Assembly (NCBI RefSeq): GCF_024199925.1
Contig: NZ_JANADR010000001.1
Coordinates: 5,149,501 to 5,213,500, forward strand
Length of the DNA stretch: 64,000 nucleotides
Direction: 5' to 3'
From: Bradyrhizobium sp. CCGUVB1N3
GTDB lineage: Bacteria > Pseudomonadota > Alphaproteobacteria > Rhizobiales > Xanthobacteraceae
The notes under the pieces were generated by a model that ran no database searches, was not told the DNA's origin, and worked only from the letters and a program-made list of their open reading frames with translations. Made by a program: the position numbers and the translations under genes. Below, piece by piece: positions 1 through 11,955 of this stretch (its first letter is position 1; every line of letters begins with the position of its first letter).

Positions 1-107
1 AATGGGGGACCGTTCGGGCAACGCTTGGAAACGCCGTCCGGGGGAACTTCGCTCGGGGTATTCGTGGCTCGGCGCCTCGCGGCGCGGGTTGTGTCCAGCT
101 TCAGCTA

Positions 108-917
108 TCAGCCTTCGGCCAATTTCTTTCGGTAACGGCGGCATTCGAAAAAGCGCTCGATCTCCTTTTGCGGCGCACCGACGTTGAACGCCTGCTCATA
201 GGCTTCCATGGCCATGGCGATCGCCTTTCGATAGCGATCTTCGTCAAGCAAAGTATTGGCGCGTTTTGACAGGCTGTAAGCGACTTGAGGCTGCTTGGAC
301 AGCCGCTCCGCTGCTCTCAAAGCAGCGCTAAGCACGCCTTCTTGCGGGACTATCTCATGAACGAATCCGAGGCTGCGGGCTTCTTCGGCGTTCATCAAGC
401 GGCCTTGCAGAGAGAGCTCAATAGCGCGCCGCCCCACTCGCTCCCACATCAGCCACGTCCCGAATATACTCGGCAGGCCGGAATTGATTTCCGTCTGGCC
501 CATCGTCACGCCGGCGTGCGTAACGACGAAATCGCAGAACTGGGTGACCTGGAAACCGGAACCGGCTGCGACGCCATTCACCGCAGCGATAAATGGCTTT
601 GGAAATTGTCTGACGGCATCGTAACAGCGGGTCAGGCGTCCAAGCCACGACCCGATTTCCGACCCATCTTTGAATGCTTGTAGCTCCCAAAGATCTTGAC
701 CTGAACAGAATGCCTTGTCGCCTGCGCCGGTCAGGATCGCCGCCCTGATGCCTGGATCGCCCCCCGCTGCCGTAAGATGGCCTGCCAGTTGATCTCGAAC
801 GTCAGACGTCCACGCGTTGTATCGATTGAGGCGGTTGATCTTCAGGATCAAGACCCCCTCGCGAACCTCGCTCAAGAGCTCGTCGGAGTTTGGCTGGTTT
901 TGGGGAGCTTCCAACAT
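108..917 (-). CDS. Enoyl-CoA hydratase/isomerase family protein (crotonase)
   Basis: A 269-residue crotonase-superfamily enzyme, the usual family length. The two oxyanion-hole segments are visible as CSGQDL (about residues 71-76) and NGVAAGSG (114-121). A glutamate at about 143 (QTEINSG) sits where hydratases carry a catalytic acid. Such proteins hydrate, isomerise or hydrolyse acyl-CoA thioesters in the cytoplasm. It lies 12 bp downstream of the acyl-CoA ligase on the same strand, so the two are very likely one operon that activates a carboxylic acid and then processes its CoA ester. The substrate cannot be told from sequence; the partner ligase suggests a carnitine- or crotonobetaine-like or other short acid. 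Confidence 0.85.
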   Translation of the reverse strand: MLEAPQNQPNSDELLSEVREGVLILKINRLNRYNAWTSDVRDQLAGHLTAAGGDPGIRAAILTGAGDKAFCSGQDLWELQAFKDGSEIGSWLGRLTRCYDAVRQFPKPFIAAVNGVAAGSGFQVTQFCDFVVTHAGVTMGQTEINSGLPSIFGTWLMWERVGRRAIELSLQGRLMNAEEARSLGFVHEIVPQEGVLSAALRAAERLSKQPQVAYSLSKRANTLLDEDRYRKAIAMAMEAYEQAFNVGAPQKEIERFFECRRYRKKLAEG

Positions 918-929
918 GACCCGGCTCCC

Positions 930-2489
930 TCAGACGTTCCGGACAGGCTTAAACCCGGCCTTCTCGGCGTCCCAAGCCGCGTTCAAATCAACGACGATAT
1001 CGTTCTTTTTTATGCGCTGAGTCGGGCCCCGCGGGAACTCATCGACGATCTGAATGTAGCGGGGAATTTGGTAGTACGCGAGGCGCTCGCTGCAGAACTG
1101 CGCGATAGTCAGCGGGTCCGCCTCAGCCCCGTCCTTGGCCTTCACAACCGCCAAGATATCCTGCTCTCCCATGGGCGATGCTACGCCCAAAACCGCGGAC
1201 TCTTCAACGTTCGGAGCGGCATTGAGCACCCGCTCAACCTCCCATGCCGAGACATTTTCTCCCCGCCGGCGCAAGGCATCCTTCTTACGGCCCTTGAAGT
1301 AGAAATTGCCATCTTGATCGGTGGAGGCTGTGTCACCCGTATAGACGCAGCCATCGGCTCGGAGCACCTCCGCCGTCTTCTCGGGATCGCCAAAATACCC
1401 CAGCATGGTAATACCGGGCATCTTAGGCTTCAGCACGATTTCGCCGACGACGCCTGGCCCAACACGGTCCCCGTGGTCATCAACCAACCAGCTGTCAAAC
1501 TCTTCTACCGGTGTGCCAATGGAGCCGAGGACATCCCGCATGTTGATGTGGGTGAAATTCTGACCTTCGCTAAGGCCATAACCCTCGCGGACGATCAGCC
1601 CGAACCGTTCTTCGAACTGACGCCAGGTGTCTTTCGGGCAAGCGGCGCCCCAAGCAATAGACACGGTGTTGTTACGCTCGCTCTCAGTCACGAGCTGCGA
1701 GAGGAGGATATTGATCAGGCCGCCCAGATAGTGAAATTTTGTAGCCTTTGCATCGGCGATCTGGTCCCAGAGTTTGGAGGCACTTAACCGCTCGACCATA
1801 TAGATGCTCAGACCATGATGAAGAGCCATCATGACGGTCATCCAAGCTGCCACATGGTAGAAGGGCTCCCACAGGAAGAAAACATCATCCCGGTTGGCTT
1901 CGGACAATACGCCTGCGTTTTTTGCGCCGATCCAATAAAATCGGTCCGACAACATTGCGCCTTTGGGCGCACCGGTCGTACCGGAGGTGTAGTTAATCGC
2001 AAGAAGATCGTCGAGCGATCGCGAAACGGGGGTCACCGCCGACCGGCTAGCGCGGAGGAGATCGTTGAGACTGTGTTCGGAATTTCGGTTATCGCCATCC
2101 TCGAACCAGATCAGGACGGGGGCTTTGGGGACCGTTGCGAAAGCCGCACGTACCGCATCCGTTTGAACGCGATTGGCCACAAAAGCGGATGGCTTTGCAC
2201 TCGAAACCTGGAGCTCGATGCCTGCGCTCTTGAGGTGAACGCTGAACGGCACTGCCGCAGCACCAATCCAGGAGGTCGCCAGATAGAGGGCAATGTGCTC
2301 GACGGAAGTGGTCAGCATAAAGCCGACCCGATCGCCACGTTTCACACCAGCCTCTTGGAGCGCGCCCGCCATTTCCTGGACTTTGGCGAGCAGGCTGCGA
2401 AACGTCGTTTGCTGCCCCTTGAATTTGCAGAAGACGCGATCGCCTGAGTCTTGGGCACGCGCGAGGAGAAGCTGGGGGATCGTCTGCAT
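930..2489 (-). CDS. AMP-forming acyl-CoA ligase (ANL superfamily, CaiC-like)
   Basis: A 519-residue adenylate-forming ligase. Visible motifs in order are the phosphate-binding loop YTSGTTGAPKG (about 167-177), GYGLSEG (303-309), TGD (384-386), the hinge GRKKD (400-404), and a C-terminal lysine near 494-495 (QRIKKND) in the place of the catalytic lysine. It should convert a carboxylate, ATP and CoA to acyl-CoA, AMP and pyrophosphate. The overall pattern is closest to crotonobetaine/carnitine-CoA ligases and medium-chain ligases, but specificity is an inference. It is first in a two-gene operon with the crotonase; its promoter must lie in the roughly 300-bp region upstream. Confidence 0.85.
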   Translation of the reverse strand: MQTIPQLLLARAQDSGDRVFCKFKGQQTTFRSLLAKVQEMAGALQEAGVKRGDRVGFMLTTSVEHIALYLATSWIGAAAVPFSVHLKSAGIELQVSSAKPSAFVANRVQTDAVRAAFATVPKAPVLIWFEDGDNRNSEHSLNDLLRASRSAVTPVSRSLDDLLAINYTSGTTGAPKGAMLSDRFYWIGAKNAGVLSEANRDDVFFLWEPFYHVAAWMTVMMALHHGLSIYMVERLSASKLWDQIADAKATKFHYLGGLINILLSQLVTESERNNTVSIAWGAACPKDTWRQFEERFGLIVREGYGLSEGQNFTHINMRDVLGSIGTPVEEFDSWLVDDHGDRVGPGVVGEIVLKPKMPGITMLGYFGDPEKTAEVLRADGCVYTGDTASTDQDGNFYFKGRKKDALRRRGENVSAWEVERVLNAAPNVEESAVLGVASPMGEQDILAVVKAKDGAEADPLTIAQFCSERLAYYQIPRYIQIVDEFPRGPTQRIKKNDIVVDLNAAWDAEKAGFKPVRNV

Positions 2490-2829
2490 CGAGCCTGTCT
2501 CTAGGTTCGCGGCGCTTCAGTTCGGCCGAGTTGAGCGATTGTGTAGCGATTGCCGTTGATCGACCAATACCAATTGCACCTCGATCGATATCGTTTTGGA
2601 ATTGATAGCGCCGCACTTGGAATTTGGAACTGACGCGTCGCAGAAGCCGAACGCTTAGCCTCGGAAGGCGACCGACGACACATCAGCGCCTTAAGATTCT
2701 CAGCGAAATCGTAGGGAAGCCTGGACACCGATCCACCTGGGATGGTGGTGCTTTAGCTTAGCTCCAGACCTAGGTGCTGCACGAAAACAGATGTTTAACG
2801 GGGCGTCTCTTGCAGGATCCACTCAAGGA
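2490..2829. other. Intergenic region upstream of the acyl-CoA ligase
   Basis: About 340 bp without a supportable gene. It must hold the promoter for the ligase-crotonase operon on the minus strand. I see no clear operator palindrome, RNA gene or terminator. It abuts an aldehyde dehydrogenase remnant, so it may include rearranged sequence. Confidence 0.4.
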
Positions 2830-3048
2830 AAGCGCGAGATAGAGGTCTGCCGCCCCTCCGGAACGACCACGTACGTAGTAGCTTTTTCAGTTCGCCAGCC
2901 GGCGACCGGAGAAGAGTTCGGGAAGCTCAAGACAATCACCGCTACCGCCAGCGCTGCTGCCATAGACGCTGCGCGCAACGCATTCAAAGCCTGGCGACTG
3001 TACCGCCGTAGAAAGGCTCAGCGCCGCTTGATCAACGGTCAGGTGCAG
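2830..3048 (+). pseudogene. Remnant of an aldehyde dehydrogenase N-terminus
   Basis: A plus-strand reading frame that opens with an ATG at 2791 encodes a stretch resembling the N-terminal strand-helix of NAD-dependent aldehyde dehydrogenases: a PATGEEFG turn, then an alanine-rich helix ending in AIDAARNAFKAWR, then RKAQRRL. Intact enzymes continue for about 480 residues. Here the similarity stops after about 60 residues, where the sequence runs into the 3' end of the oppositely oriented LysR gene. I read it as a truncated pseudogene left by a rearrangement. It is not the 5' end of the complete aldehyde dehydrogenase 2.5 kb downstream, whose N-terminus differs. Confidence 0.5.
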
Positions 3049-3943
3049 TCTCCGCGAGCAGCCACTCCCGGAATGCGGCGAGCGGCGGGTACTTCGCCCG
3101 TTCGGAAGGCCAGACGAGGTAATATCGTTCGGGACTTTCCATAGGCAGGTTGATGGCTCGGACCAGCTTGCGGCTCGCGAGCTCATCCTGGATGAGGAAG
3201 GTCGGCAGCAGCGCCACGCCAAGACCGGCGATCGCCGCCTGGGCTGCGGTGGCAAACTGGTCGAACACCATCCCCTGAGTGGTCCTGCCGGGCGCATCGT
3301 GAATCAAGAACCACCGGTCCCAGGCATGAAAGCGCGTGGAGATGCTGAGCAGCGGCGCGTTTCGGAGATCGCCGGCAACACGGAAGTGGTATTGGCGCTT
3401 CAGGCCGGGACTGCAGGCCGGGATGACCTGTTCCGACCGCAACAGAGCCATCTCGGCGCCGGGCCATTCCGGCTGGCCGAAATGAATCGCAGCGTCGAGC
3501 GACTCGACCCGGAAATCGAAATAGGACAACCGCGTTGCCAGGTTGATGGTGATCCCGGGATTTGCTGCCAGGAACCTCGGCAGACGCGGCGCGAGCCAGC
3601 GGGTGCCGAACGTCGGCAGGATGGCGAGATTGAGGCTCCCGCCCCTCGGGTTCGCATGAAGATTGAACGAGGCGGTGCTGATCTTGTGGAGCGCTTCGCG
3701 AATCTCGCGCGCATAGGATTCGCCGACGGAGTTCAGTCGAACGGTCTGCCGCTCGCGGATGAAGAGCTCCACCTCGAGCTGCTCCTCCAGCATCTTGATC
3801 TGCCGGCTGACGGCGCTTTGGGTCAGCTGAAGCTCGCGCGCGGCCAGCGTCATGCTGCCGGTCCGCGCGGTGGCTTCGAACGCCGCCAGCACGGCGGTGG
3901 AGGGAAGAAAACGGCGAGGTGTCTGCGGATCCATTGCTATCAT
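3032..3943 (-). CDS. LysR-family transcriptional regulator (GcvA-like)
   Basis: A 303-residue LysR protein with the winged helix-turn-helix in about residues 15-75 (AARELQLTQSAVSRQIKMLE) and a periplasmic-binding-like effector domain after it. Length is normal. It is transcribed divergently from hglS with about 108 bp between the two starts. LysR proteins usually control the divergent neighbour, so the likely targets are hglS, the aldehyde dehydrogenase and the aminotransferase; the effector could be a lysine or 2-aminoadipate pathway intermediate (inference). Its 3' end overlaps the aldehyde dehydrogenase remnant, so a breakpoint lies close to its stop codon. Confidence 0.85.
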   Translation of the reverse strand: MIAMDPQTPRRFLPSTAVLAAFEATARTGSMTLAARELQLTQSAVSRQIKMLEEQLEVELFIRERQTVRLNSVGESYAREIREALHKISTASFNLHANPRGGSLNLAILPTFGTRWLAPRLPRFLAANPGITINLATRLSYFDFRVESLDAAIHFGQPEWPGAEMALLRSEQVIPACSPGLKRQYHFRVAGDLRNAPLLSISTRFHAWDRWFLIHDAPGRTTQGMVFDQFATAAQAAIAGLGVALLPTFLIQDELASRKLVRAINLPMESPERYYLVWPSERAKYPPLAAFREWLLAETAPDR

Positions 3944-4051
3944 TCCAATTCAGAATGACCTTCTGAGCAAACATCGTTTGAATTGGCCGATCAAGCAAGG
4001 TCTAATCGCCGGATCATAACGAAATAGCATGAACTTGGGATCGGTCCGTCG

Positions 4052-5491
4052 ATGACGGCCGATCCGCCGTCGACGGAGATGATGATGCCAGCGCTGCGCG
4101 CGGATGCGGACGAGATCCGTACTTTGTTTTCCCGCGCCATGTCGGACATGTACCGGGCCGAAGTGCCGCAATACGGCACCCTGGTGGAACTCGTCAACGA
4201 CACCAATCGCGAGACCTTGCGGCAGCACCAGCAGCTGCGGGCGAGTCTCGCGCGCAGTGACGAGCTCGAGCGGTTGGGTGTCGAGCGTCACGGTGCCATC
4301 CGGCTCGGCCGCGCCGACGAATTGCGCGACATGCGCCGCGTCTTTGCGGTGATGGGGATGCATCCGGTCGGTTACTACGACCTGTCGATCGCCTGCGTGC
4401 CCGTCCATGCCACGGCCTTCCGGCCGATCGACGATGCCGCGCTTCGCCGCAACCCGTTCCGGGTCTTCACCTCGCTGCTGCGCCTCGACCTGATCGAGCA
4501 TGAGAGCCTGCGCGCCGAGGCGGAGCAAATCCTAGGTCGGCGTCGCATCTTCACGCCGCGGGCGCTCGAACTGGTCGGCACCTTCGAGACGACGGGTCAT
4601 CTGACCATCGCGCAGGCGGATGAGTTCGTTCGCGAAGCCCTGGAGACGTTCCGCTGGCACAGCGAGGCCACGGTCAGCCTGGAGGTTTACAGCAAGCTGC
4701 ACGCGACCCATCGACTGATCGCCGACGTGGTGAGCTTTCGCGGCCCGCACATCAACCATCTGACGCCACGCACGCTGGATATCGATGCCGTCCAGGCCGC
4801 AATGCCACGGCGCGGCATCGCGCCGAAGGCGATCATCGAAGGTCCGCCGCGCCGCGACTGCCCGATCCTGCTGCGTCAGACCAGCTTCAAGGCGCTGGAG
4901 GAACCGATCCTGTTCCGGCAGGCCAATGAGACGATGGCAGCCGGGACACATACCGCCCGCTTCGGCGAGATCGAGCAGCGCGGCGTTGCGCTCACGCCCA
5001 AGGGTCGCGAGCTCTACGACCGATTGCTCGCCTCCGTGCGGCAGGCCGGTGCGGCCGGCGCATCCGCACGCGACTACGACAGCGAACTGGCCGAGCGCTT
5101 CAAGATGTTCCCGGACGATTGGTCGGAGCTTCGCGCGCAAGGGCTCGCCTTCTTCCGCTATTCGGCGACGTCGGCGGGCATTGAGGCATGCAAGCGGCAT
5201 CCGCCGCCATCCAGCCTCGATGATTTGCTGGCTGCGGGTTTTCTGCGCTACGATCCGATCGTCTACGAGGATTTCCTCCCGGTCAGTGCGGCAGGAATTT
5301 TCCAGTCGAATCTCGGCACCGACCAGCAGCAAAACTACGCGGCGCGCTCCAACCGGGCTGCGTTCGAAGTCGCCCTCGGTGCTGGGGTTCACGATGAAAT
5401 GAAGCTGTACGCGCAGGCGGAAAGGACCTCCCTGGAGCAGGCCGTGCGCCAGCTCGGGTCACCGCACCTTGCATGCCGGGCGATGGCCTGA
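4052..5491 (+). CDS. hglS: 2-oxoadipate dioxygenase/decarboxylase HglS (DUF1338/YdcJ family)
   Basis: A 479-residue member of the DUF1338 (YdcJ) family. Characterised HglS of Pseudomonas putida is a metal-dependent VOC-fold enzyme that turns 2-oxoadipate and oxygen into D-2-hydroxyglutarate and CO2 in D-lysine catabolism. As I recall it, that enzyme binds metal through two histidines and a glutamate (His70, His226, Glu294). Here equivalent residues appear as His80 in RHGAIR, His236 in HINHLTPR and Glu306 in ARFGEIEQRG, with the following Arg84 also kept. It heads an apparent operon with the aldehyde dehydrogenase and aminotransferase and is divergent from a LysR gene. An ATG cluster at 4079-4085 is an alternative start. 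Confidence 0.85.
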   Translation: MTADPPSTEMMMPALRADADEIRTLFSRAMSDMYRAEVPQYGTLVELVNDTNRETLRQHQQLRASLARSDELERLGVERHGAIRLGRADELRDMRRVFAVMGMHPVGYYDLSIACVPVHATAFRPIDDAALRRNPFRVFTSLLRLDLIEHESLRAEAEQILGRRRIFTPRALELVGTFETTGHLTIAQADEFVREALETFRWHSEATVSLEVYSKLHATHRLIADVVSFRGPHINHLTPRTLDIDAVQAAMPRRGIAPKAIIEGPPRRDCPILLRQTSFKALEEPILFRQANETMAAGTHTARFGEIEQRGVALTPKGRELYDRLLASVRQAGAAGASARDYDSELAERFKMFPDDWSELRAQGLAFFRYSATSAGIEACKRHPPPSSLDDLLAAGFLRYDPIVYEDFLPVSAAGIFQSNLGTDQQQNYAARSNRAAFEVALGAGVHDEMKLYAQAERTSLEQAVRQLGSPHLACRAMA

Positions 5492-5526
5492 TTGAACCGC
5501 CCTTCAACTATCCAAGAGAAATCGCC

Positions 5527-8378
<2,852 letters not shown>

Positions 8379-8544
8379 CCCCAAAACATATAGTCGTCTG
8401 TCGATCAGCTTACTTTATTTGGTGCCGCAGTCTGCGCGGACGCTGGTCCAGCAAGCGCGAATTGAAATTGTTGAACTAGCGATCAAATGCAGTGGTCCAT
8501 TCGCATCGACGCCCAATCACCAAAACTCGCCATAGGGTTTCGAC

Positions 8545-9462
8545 GTGCCAGTGGAATTTCGCGACCTACGTTGGGCGATCGCCGCGTCCCAGCATCGAAG
8601 TCTCCGTCAAGCGGCTGAGATGCTCAGGGTCAAGCAGTCGACGCTCAGTCGCTGCCTGCGCAATCTCGAGCACAAGGTCGGCAGCACGCTCTTCGAGCGC
8701 ACCAACGGTGGCACACGACCAACCATTCAAGGCTTGGAATTTCTCGATGCCGCCCGACGCATCGTGGGTGAGACGGAAGCCATAACGGCGCGCCTCAAAA
8801 CCCACTCGCGTGGCGAGAGCGGCCGATTGATCATTGGCATCCATGCTTCCCTCTCGGCCGGCAATCTCCGGGCCACCCTCCTGGAGCACCGGCATCGCTT
8901 CCCTGATGTCGATTCACATCTCGTCGACGGGACAAGAGACCAACTGATCTCCGATCTCATCAATTCCGCCATTGATATCGCCTTGGTAGCCGAGCCCAAT
9001 CCGAGGTGGAGTGACAAGTCATTACTGGTCTGGAGCGAACGCGTCGTCGTCGCTCTTCCCGAACACCATCCGCTGACAGCCCGCAATGTGGTTCACTGGG
9101 GCGAACTGCGGCAGGAAACCCTGTTGTTGTCGCAGCACGGCCCAGGACCGGAATTCCACAAGCTGCTCATCAGCAAGTTGGGAGCGGCCGATCCTTGCCC
9201 GGTGCTTCGCCATGATGTGTCGCTCGACCGGCTCCTCACCTTGGTCGGCGCCGGCTGGGGGATGTTGCTGGCCCTGGAAGGTGCGACCGGCGCTACCTAT
9301 CCGGGCGTCACCTTCCGCGAGGTGCATGATGCAGAGGGCCCGACACGGCTGAGCTTCCGCGCCTACTGGCGGCAGGCCAACAGCAATCCATCACTGCGGC
9401 CGTTCCTCGATCTGCTTCGTGAACGCTATCCGGATCTCTCAGCTGAGCCAGGTACAGACTGA
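8545..9462 (+). CDS. LysR-family regulator, copy 1 (trb-associated)
   Basis: A 305-residue LysR protein that begins at GTG. The N-terminal helix-turn-helix (about residues 5-65, LRQAAEMLRVKQSTLSRCL) is followed by an effector domain. It is nearly identical to a second copy at 32866-33783, with about ten residue differences by eye spread along the protein plus many silent base changes. Sequence similarity between the two loci starts only about 20 bp before the GTG. Its 3' end overlaps the DUF2274 gene on the other strand. In this ICE family a LysR gene commonly caps the trb operon, so it probably belongs to the element rather than to cargo 1; its target is unknown. Confidence 0.85.
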   Translation: MPVEFRDLRWAIAASQHRSLRQAAEMLRVKQSTLSRCLRNLEHKVGSTLFERTNGGTRPTIQGLEFLDAARRIVGETEAITARLKTHSRGESGRLIIGIHASLSAGNLRATLLEHRHRFPDVDSHLVDGTRDQLISDLINSAIDIALVAEPNPRWSDKSLLVWSERVVVALPEHHPLTARNVVHWGELRQETLLLSQHGPGPEFHKLLISKLGAADPCPVLRHDVSLDRLLTLVGAGWGMLLALEGATGATYPGVTFREVHDAEGPTRLSFRAYWRQANSNPSLRPFLDLLRERYPDLSAEPGTD

Positions 9463-9683
9463 CCACCGTTTCGTCGGGCCTTCGCAAAGGCGCGGTCAGT
9501 CGCCATAAAGCGCTCGATCATCGGCGCGATCAGTTTGCCGGGCTCGGTCGGCATGGTCGCGCTTCCTCCCCGCGTCAGAATCTCGGCGTAGCTTTTGAGA
9601 TCCCTGAAGACCGCCGCCGGCAGCTCGACGGTGAGCTTGACTGGTTTGTCGTCTTCGAGCGGCCTAAGTTTGAGTTTTGTCAC
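9426..9683 (-). CDS. DUF2274 protein, last gene of the trb operon
   Basis: An 85-residue protein of the DUF2274 type that follows trbI in many alphaproteobacterial conjugative elements. The N-terminus (KLTVELPAAVFRDLKSYAEI) looks like a ribbon-helix-helix fold, so a DNA-binding or regulatory role is plausible, but no function is established that I know of. It overlaps the trbI stop by a few bases, which suggests translational coupling, and its end overlaps the convergent LysR gene by 37 bp. A truncated copy of this gene lies beside the second LysR gene near 33.8 kb. Confidence 0.75.
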   Translation of the reverse strand: MTKLKLRPLEDDKPVKLTVELPAAVFRDLKSYAEILTRGGSATMPTEPGKLIAPMIERFMATDRAFAKARRNGGQSVPGSAERSG

Positions 9684-10888
9684 GGTGTTGCTCCCTTGCG
9701 GTACGGCGCCAGCACCAGATCGCGCGTGACGATCACGCGGACCGGGAAACCCGGCCGGATGGAAAGCGTGGGCTGGATGTTGAGTTGGCGCTGGACGATC
9801 TGCTGGCCGGTCTGGCTGATGCTGTTGGAGGCACCGCTGCGGATCGCTTGAACGAGGTTGTTCTCGTTCTGGCTGGTGCCCGCCTCAGCTCCGACGCTAA
9901 GCATGGTCGAGAGGACGGCGGCCTTGAACAGCATACCCCAATGGTTGTCGACCTCGTCCTCAAGCCCGGCATAACCGCCGGTGTCGGCGCCGGGCTGGCG
10001 CTCCAGCACGATTGAGTTGCCGTCCGGCATGATGATGCGGGTCCAGACCAGGAGGATCCGACTCTGGCCGAACGCAACGGAGCTGTCATACTGACCGATC
10101 AGCTTGGCACCCTGGGGTACCAAAAGATATTTGCCGGACGGACTATCATAGACCGCCTCGGTCACCTGGGCGGTGATTTGGCCTGGCAGATCAGACCTGA
10201 TGCCCGTGATGAGCGCCGCCGGAATCACGGCGCCCGCCTGCACGACATAAGGAGAAACTTTGGCCTCGAGCCGGTCGGGACTGACCGTGCGCTTGTCCGT
10301 CGAAGCGTTGAGAAAGGCCGTCTTGCGATCCTGCATGTTCTGGGCTGATCCCGCATCGACGGGTGGTGACGTGGCCGTGGCTGTCGCAGTTGTGGCCGAG
10401 ATATTTGGGATGACTTGGCTGGCGGTCTGCGGTTGCTGAACAGTCTGGGCGAAGAGGCGGCTGACGCGGGCCGCCTCGATCTCCTGGGATCTGTGCTGCG
10501 CCTCCGGATCGGGCACCGTTCCCGGGACCACGGTATTCGCTGCCGCGCCTGCGTTGAGGATCGGCTTGCCGAGATCGCCGGGCAACGGCGGCCCGAGCGG
10601 CGGCACTTGGCGCGGCAGGCCGGTATAGTCCTTCGGCAGGGCGGCGAGGCCCTCAGGTGAAGGGCGGTTCTGGGTGTTGAGCAACTCCTGGCCGGCTTGC
10701 TGCTTACTGCGGGTCTGGAGGGCGTAGCCAAGCGCGCCCGCGACCGCCAGCGCAGACACCGCACCGAGGCCGATCAGCATCTTGCGCGAGAGGCGCGTTA
10801 CAGGGGGCCGCTCGCCCCGAAGCCGAAGATCCGGAGGCGCGACGGGTGGGACATCGTTCTGGCGTTCGTCTTCGCTGCCTATCGCCAT
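9680..10888 (-). CDS. trbI: Conjugal transfer protein TrbI (VirB10-like)
   Basis: A 402-residue VirB10/TrbI homologue. A short cytoplasmic N-terminus is followed by one membrane segment (about 36-55, LIGLGAVSALAVAGALGYAL), a proline- and glutamine-rich periplasmic spacer, and the conserved beta-barrel domain with YVVQAGAVIPAALITGI and a C-terminal VIVTRDLVLAPYR. It spans inner membrane to outer membrane in the type IV secretion core complex. It overlaps trbG by 10 bp and DUF2274 by 4 bp. A 33-bp stretch of its coding sequence (around 9937-9969) also occurs in the remnant near 33.88 kb. Confidence 0.95.
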   Translation of the reverse strand: MAIGSEDERQNDVPPVAPPDLRLRGERPPVTRLSRKMLIGLGAVSALAVAGALGYALQTRSKQQAGQELLNTQNRPSPEGLAALPKDYTGLPRQVPPLGPPLPGDLGKPILNAGAAANTVVPGTVPDPEAQHRSQEIEAARVSRLFAQTVQQPQTASQVIPNISATTATATATSPPVDAGSAQNMQDRKTAFLNASTDKRTVSPDRLEAKVSPYVVQAGAVIPAALITGIRSDLPGQITAQVTEAVYDSPSGKYLLVPQGAKLIGQYDSSVAFGQSRILLVWTRIIMPDGNSIVLERQPGADTGGYAGLEDEVDNHWGMLFKAAVLSTMLSVGAEAGTSQNENNLVQAIRSGASNSISQTGQQIVQRQLNIQPTLSIRPGFPVRVIVTRDLVLAPYRKGATP

Positions 10889-11955
10889 GCGCGTGGCCTT
10901 CCGTCGGTGCGGACGATGCGCACGCGCCGCTCACTGTCCTTGTCACCGAGGCGCAATTCGGCGGCGGCGAACAGGCGATCGACGATGTAGTAGTTGCGGT
11001 TCGCGCGGTAATTCACCAGTTCGGAGCCACCGGCCGGACCGATGACGAACAGCGGCGGCATTTCGCCTTGAACGATCCCGCTGGGAAATTCGATGTAGAC
11101 CTTATTCCCGTCGTCGAAGGCGCGCAGTGGACGCCAGGCCGGATCATCGCCCTCGATCGCGTAGCGGAAGTTGATCGAGCCAAGATCGACGCCGGCGGCG
11201 ATCGGCGCGGCTGCTTCTGCCGTCGCATTCCGCTGCCGAAGCGCGATCAGCTGGTCCTCGGGATACTGCCAGGAGACCGAGGCCATATAGGTCTTCTCCG
11301 TCGAGCGTAGCTCGAGCAGATAGGTCCGCCGGTCGGTGTTGATGACGAGATTGGTGATCAACTCCGGCCGCGTCGGCTTGATCAGGATGTGAATCTTCCT
11401 GGCTGCACCGGTCCCGCTCTCGGTATCGCCGATGATCCAGCGCACGGTGTCGCCGGCAGCGACCGGACCCGAGCCGACAAGTTGCTCGCCCTCCTGGAGG
11501 GCGACATCGGTGATCTGGCCGGGCGCCGTATAGACCTGGTAGAGGGCTCCGCCCGAGAAGGGATAGACCTGGACCGCATTGATGAAACCGTTGCGGACTG
11601 GCTGCACGCGCGCTGCGGCATTGGCCTGTTTGACGCGAACTTTGGGATCGGCGGCTTCGGGGATGCGTTTGCCGGCGACAAGCGGTTTCAGCTGCCCCGG
11701 CAACGGAAGGGGTTTGGGCAATTCCACGATCTTGACCGGTGGCGGTGGATCGCTGGTCAGCGTCGCCGGCTCCGCGCTATCGTAGTTGATGTCGGGCGGG
11801 ATGAAATTGTGCGCGCAGCCGCCAAGCGCCGAGACGGACATCAGCAAAGCCGCCATCGCGGATTTACGGAAACACGTGTCGCTGGCTTTCCGGTTTTGAT
11901 GAATGATGTAGAAAGTAGCCGGACCTCCGGCATTTGGAGAAAACGGCGGGGTCAT
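10879..11955 (-). CDS. trbG: Conjugal transfer protein TrbG (VirB9-like lipoprotein)
   Basis: A VirB9/TrbG homologue of about 358 residues. It has an N-terminal signal with a lipobox-like LGGC, then a proline-rich spacer and the conserved VirB9 domain ending in YYIVDRLFAAAELRLG. It forms the outer part of the core complex with TrbI. I chose the ATG at 11955 because it overlaps the trbF stop as ATGA and has GGAG upstream; a longer reading frame upstream lies inside trbF. An internal ATG just before the hydrophobic stretch is another possible start. Confidence 0.93.
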   Translation of the reverse strand: MTPPFSPNAGGPATFYIIHQNRKASDTCFRKSAMAALLMSVSALGGCAHNFIPPDINYDSAEPATLTSDPPPPVKIVELPKPLPLPGQLKPLVAGKRIPEAADPKVRVKQANAAARVQPVRNGFINAVQVYPFSGGALYQVYTAPGQITDVALQEGEQLVGSGPVAAGDTVRWIIGDTESGTGAARKIHILIKPTRPELITNLVINTDRRTYLLELRSTEKTYMASVSWQYPEDQLIALRQRNATAEAAAPIAAGVDLGSINFRYAIEGDDPAWRPLRAFDDGNKVYIEFPSGIVQGEMPPLFVIGPAGGSELVNYRANRNYYIVDRLFAAAELRLGDKDSERRVRIVRTDGRPRAWR

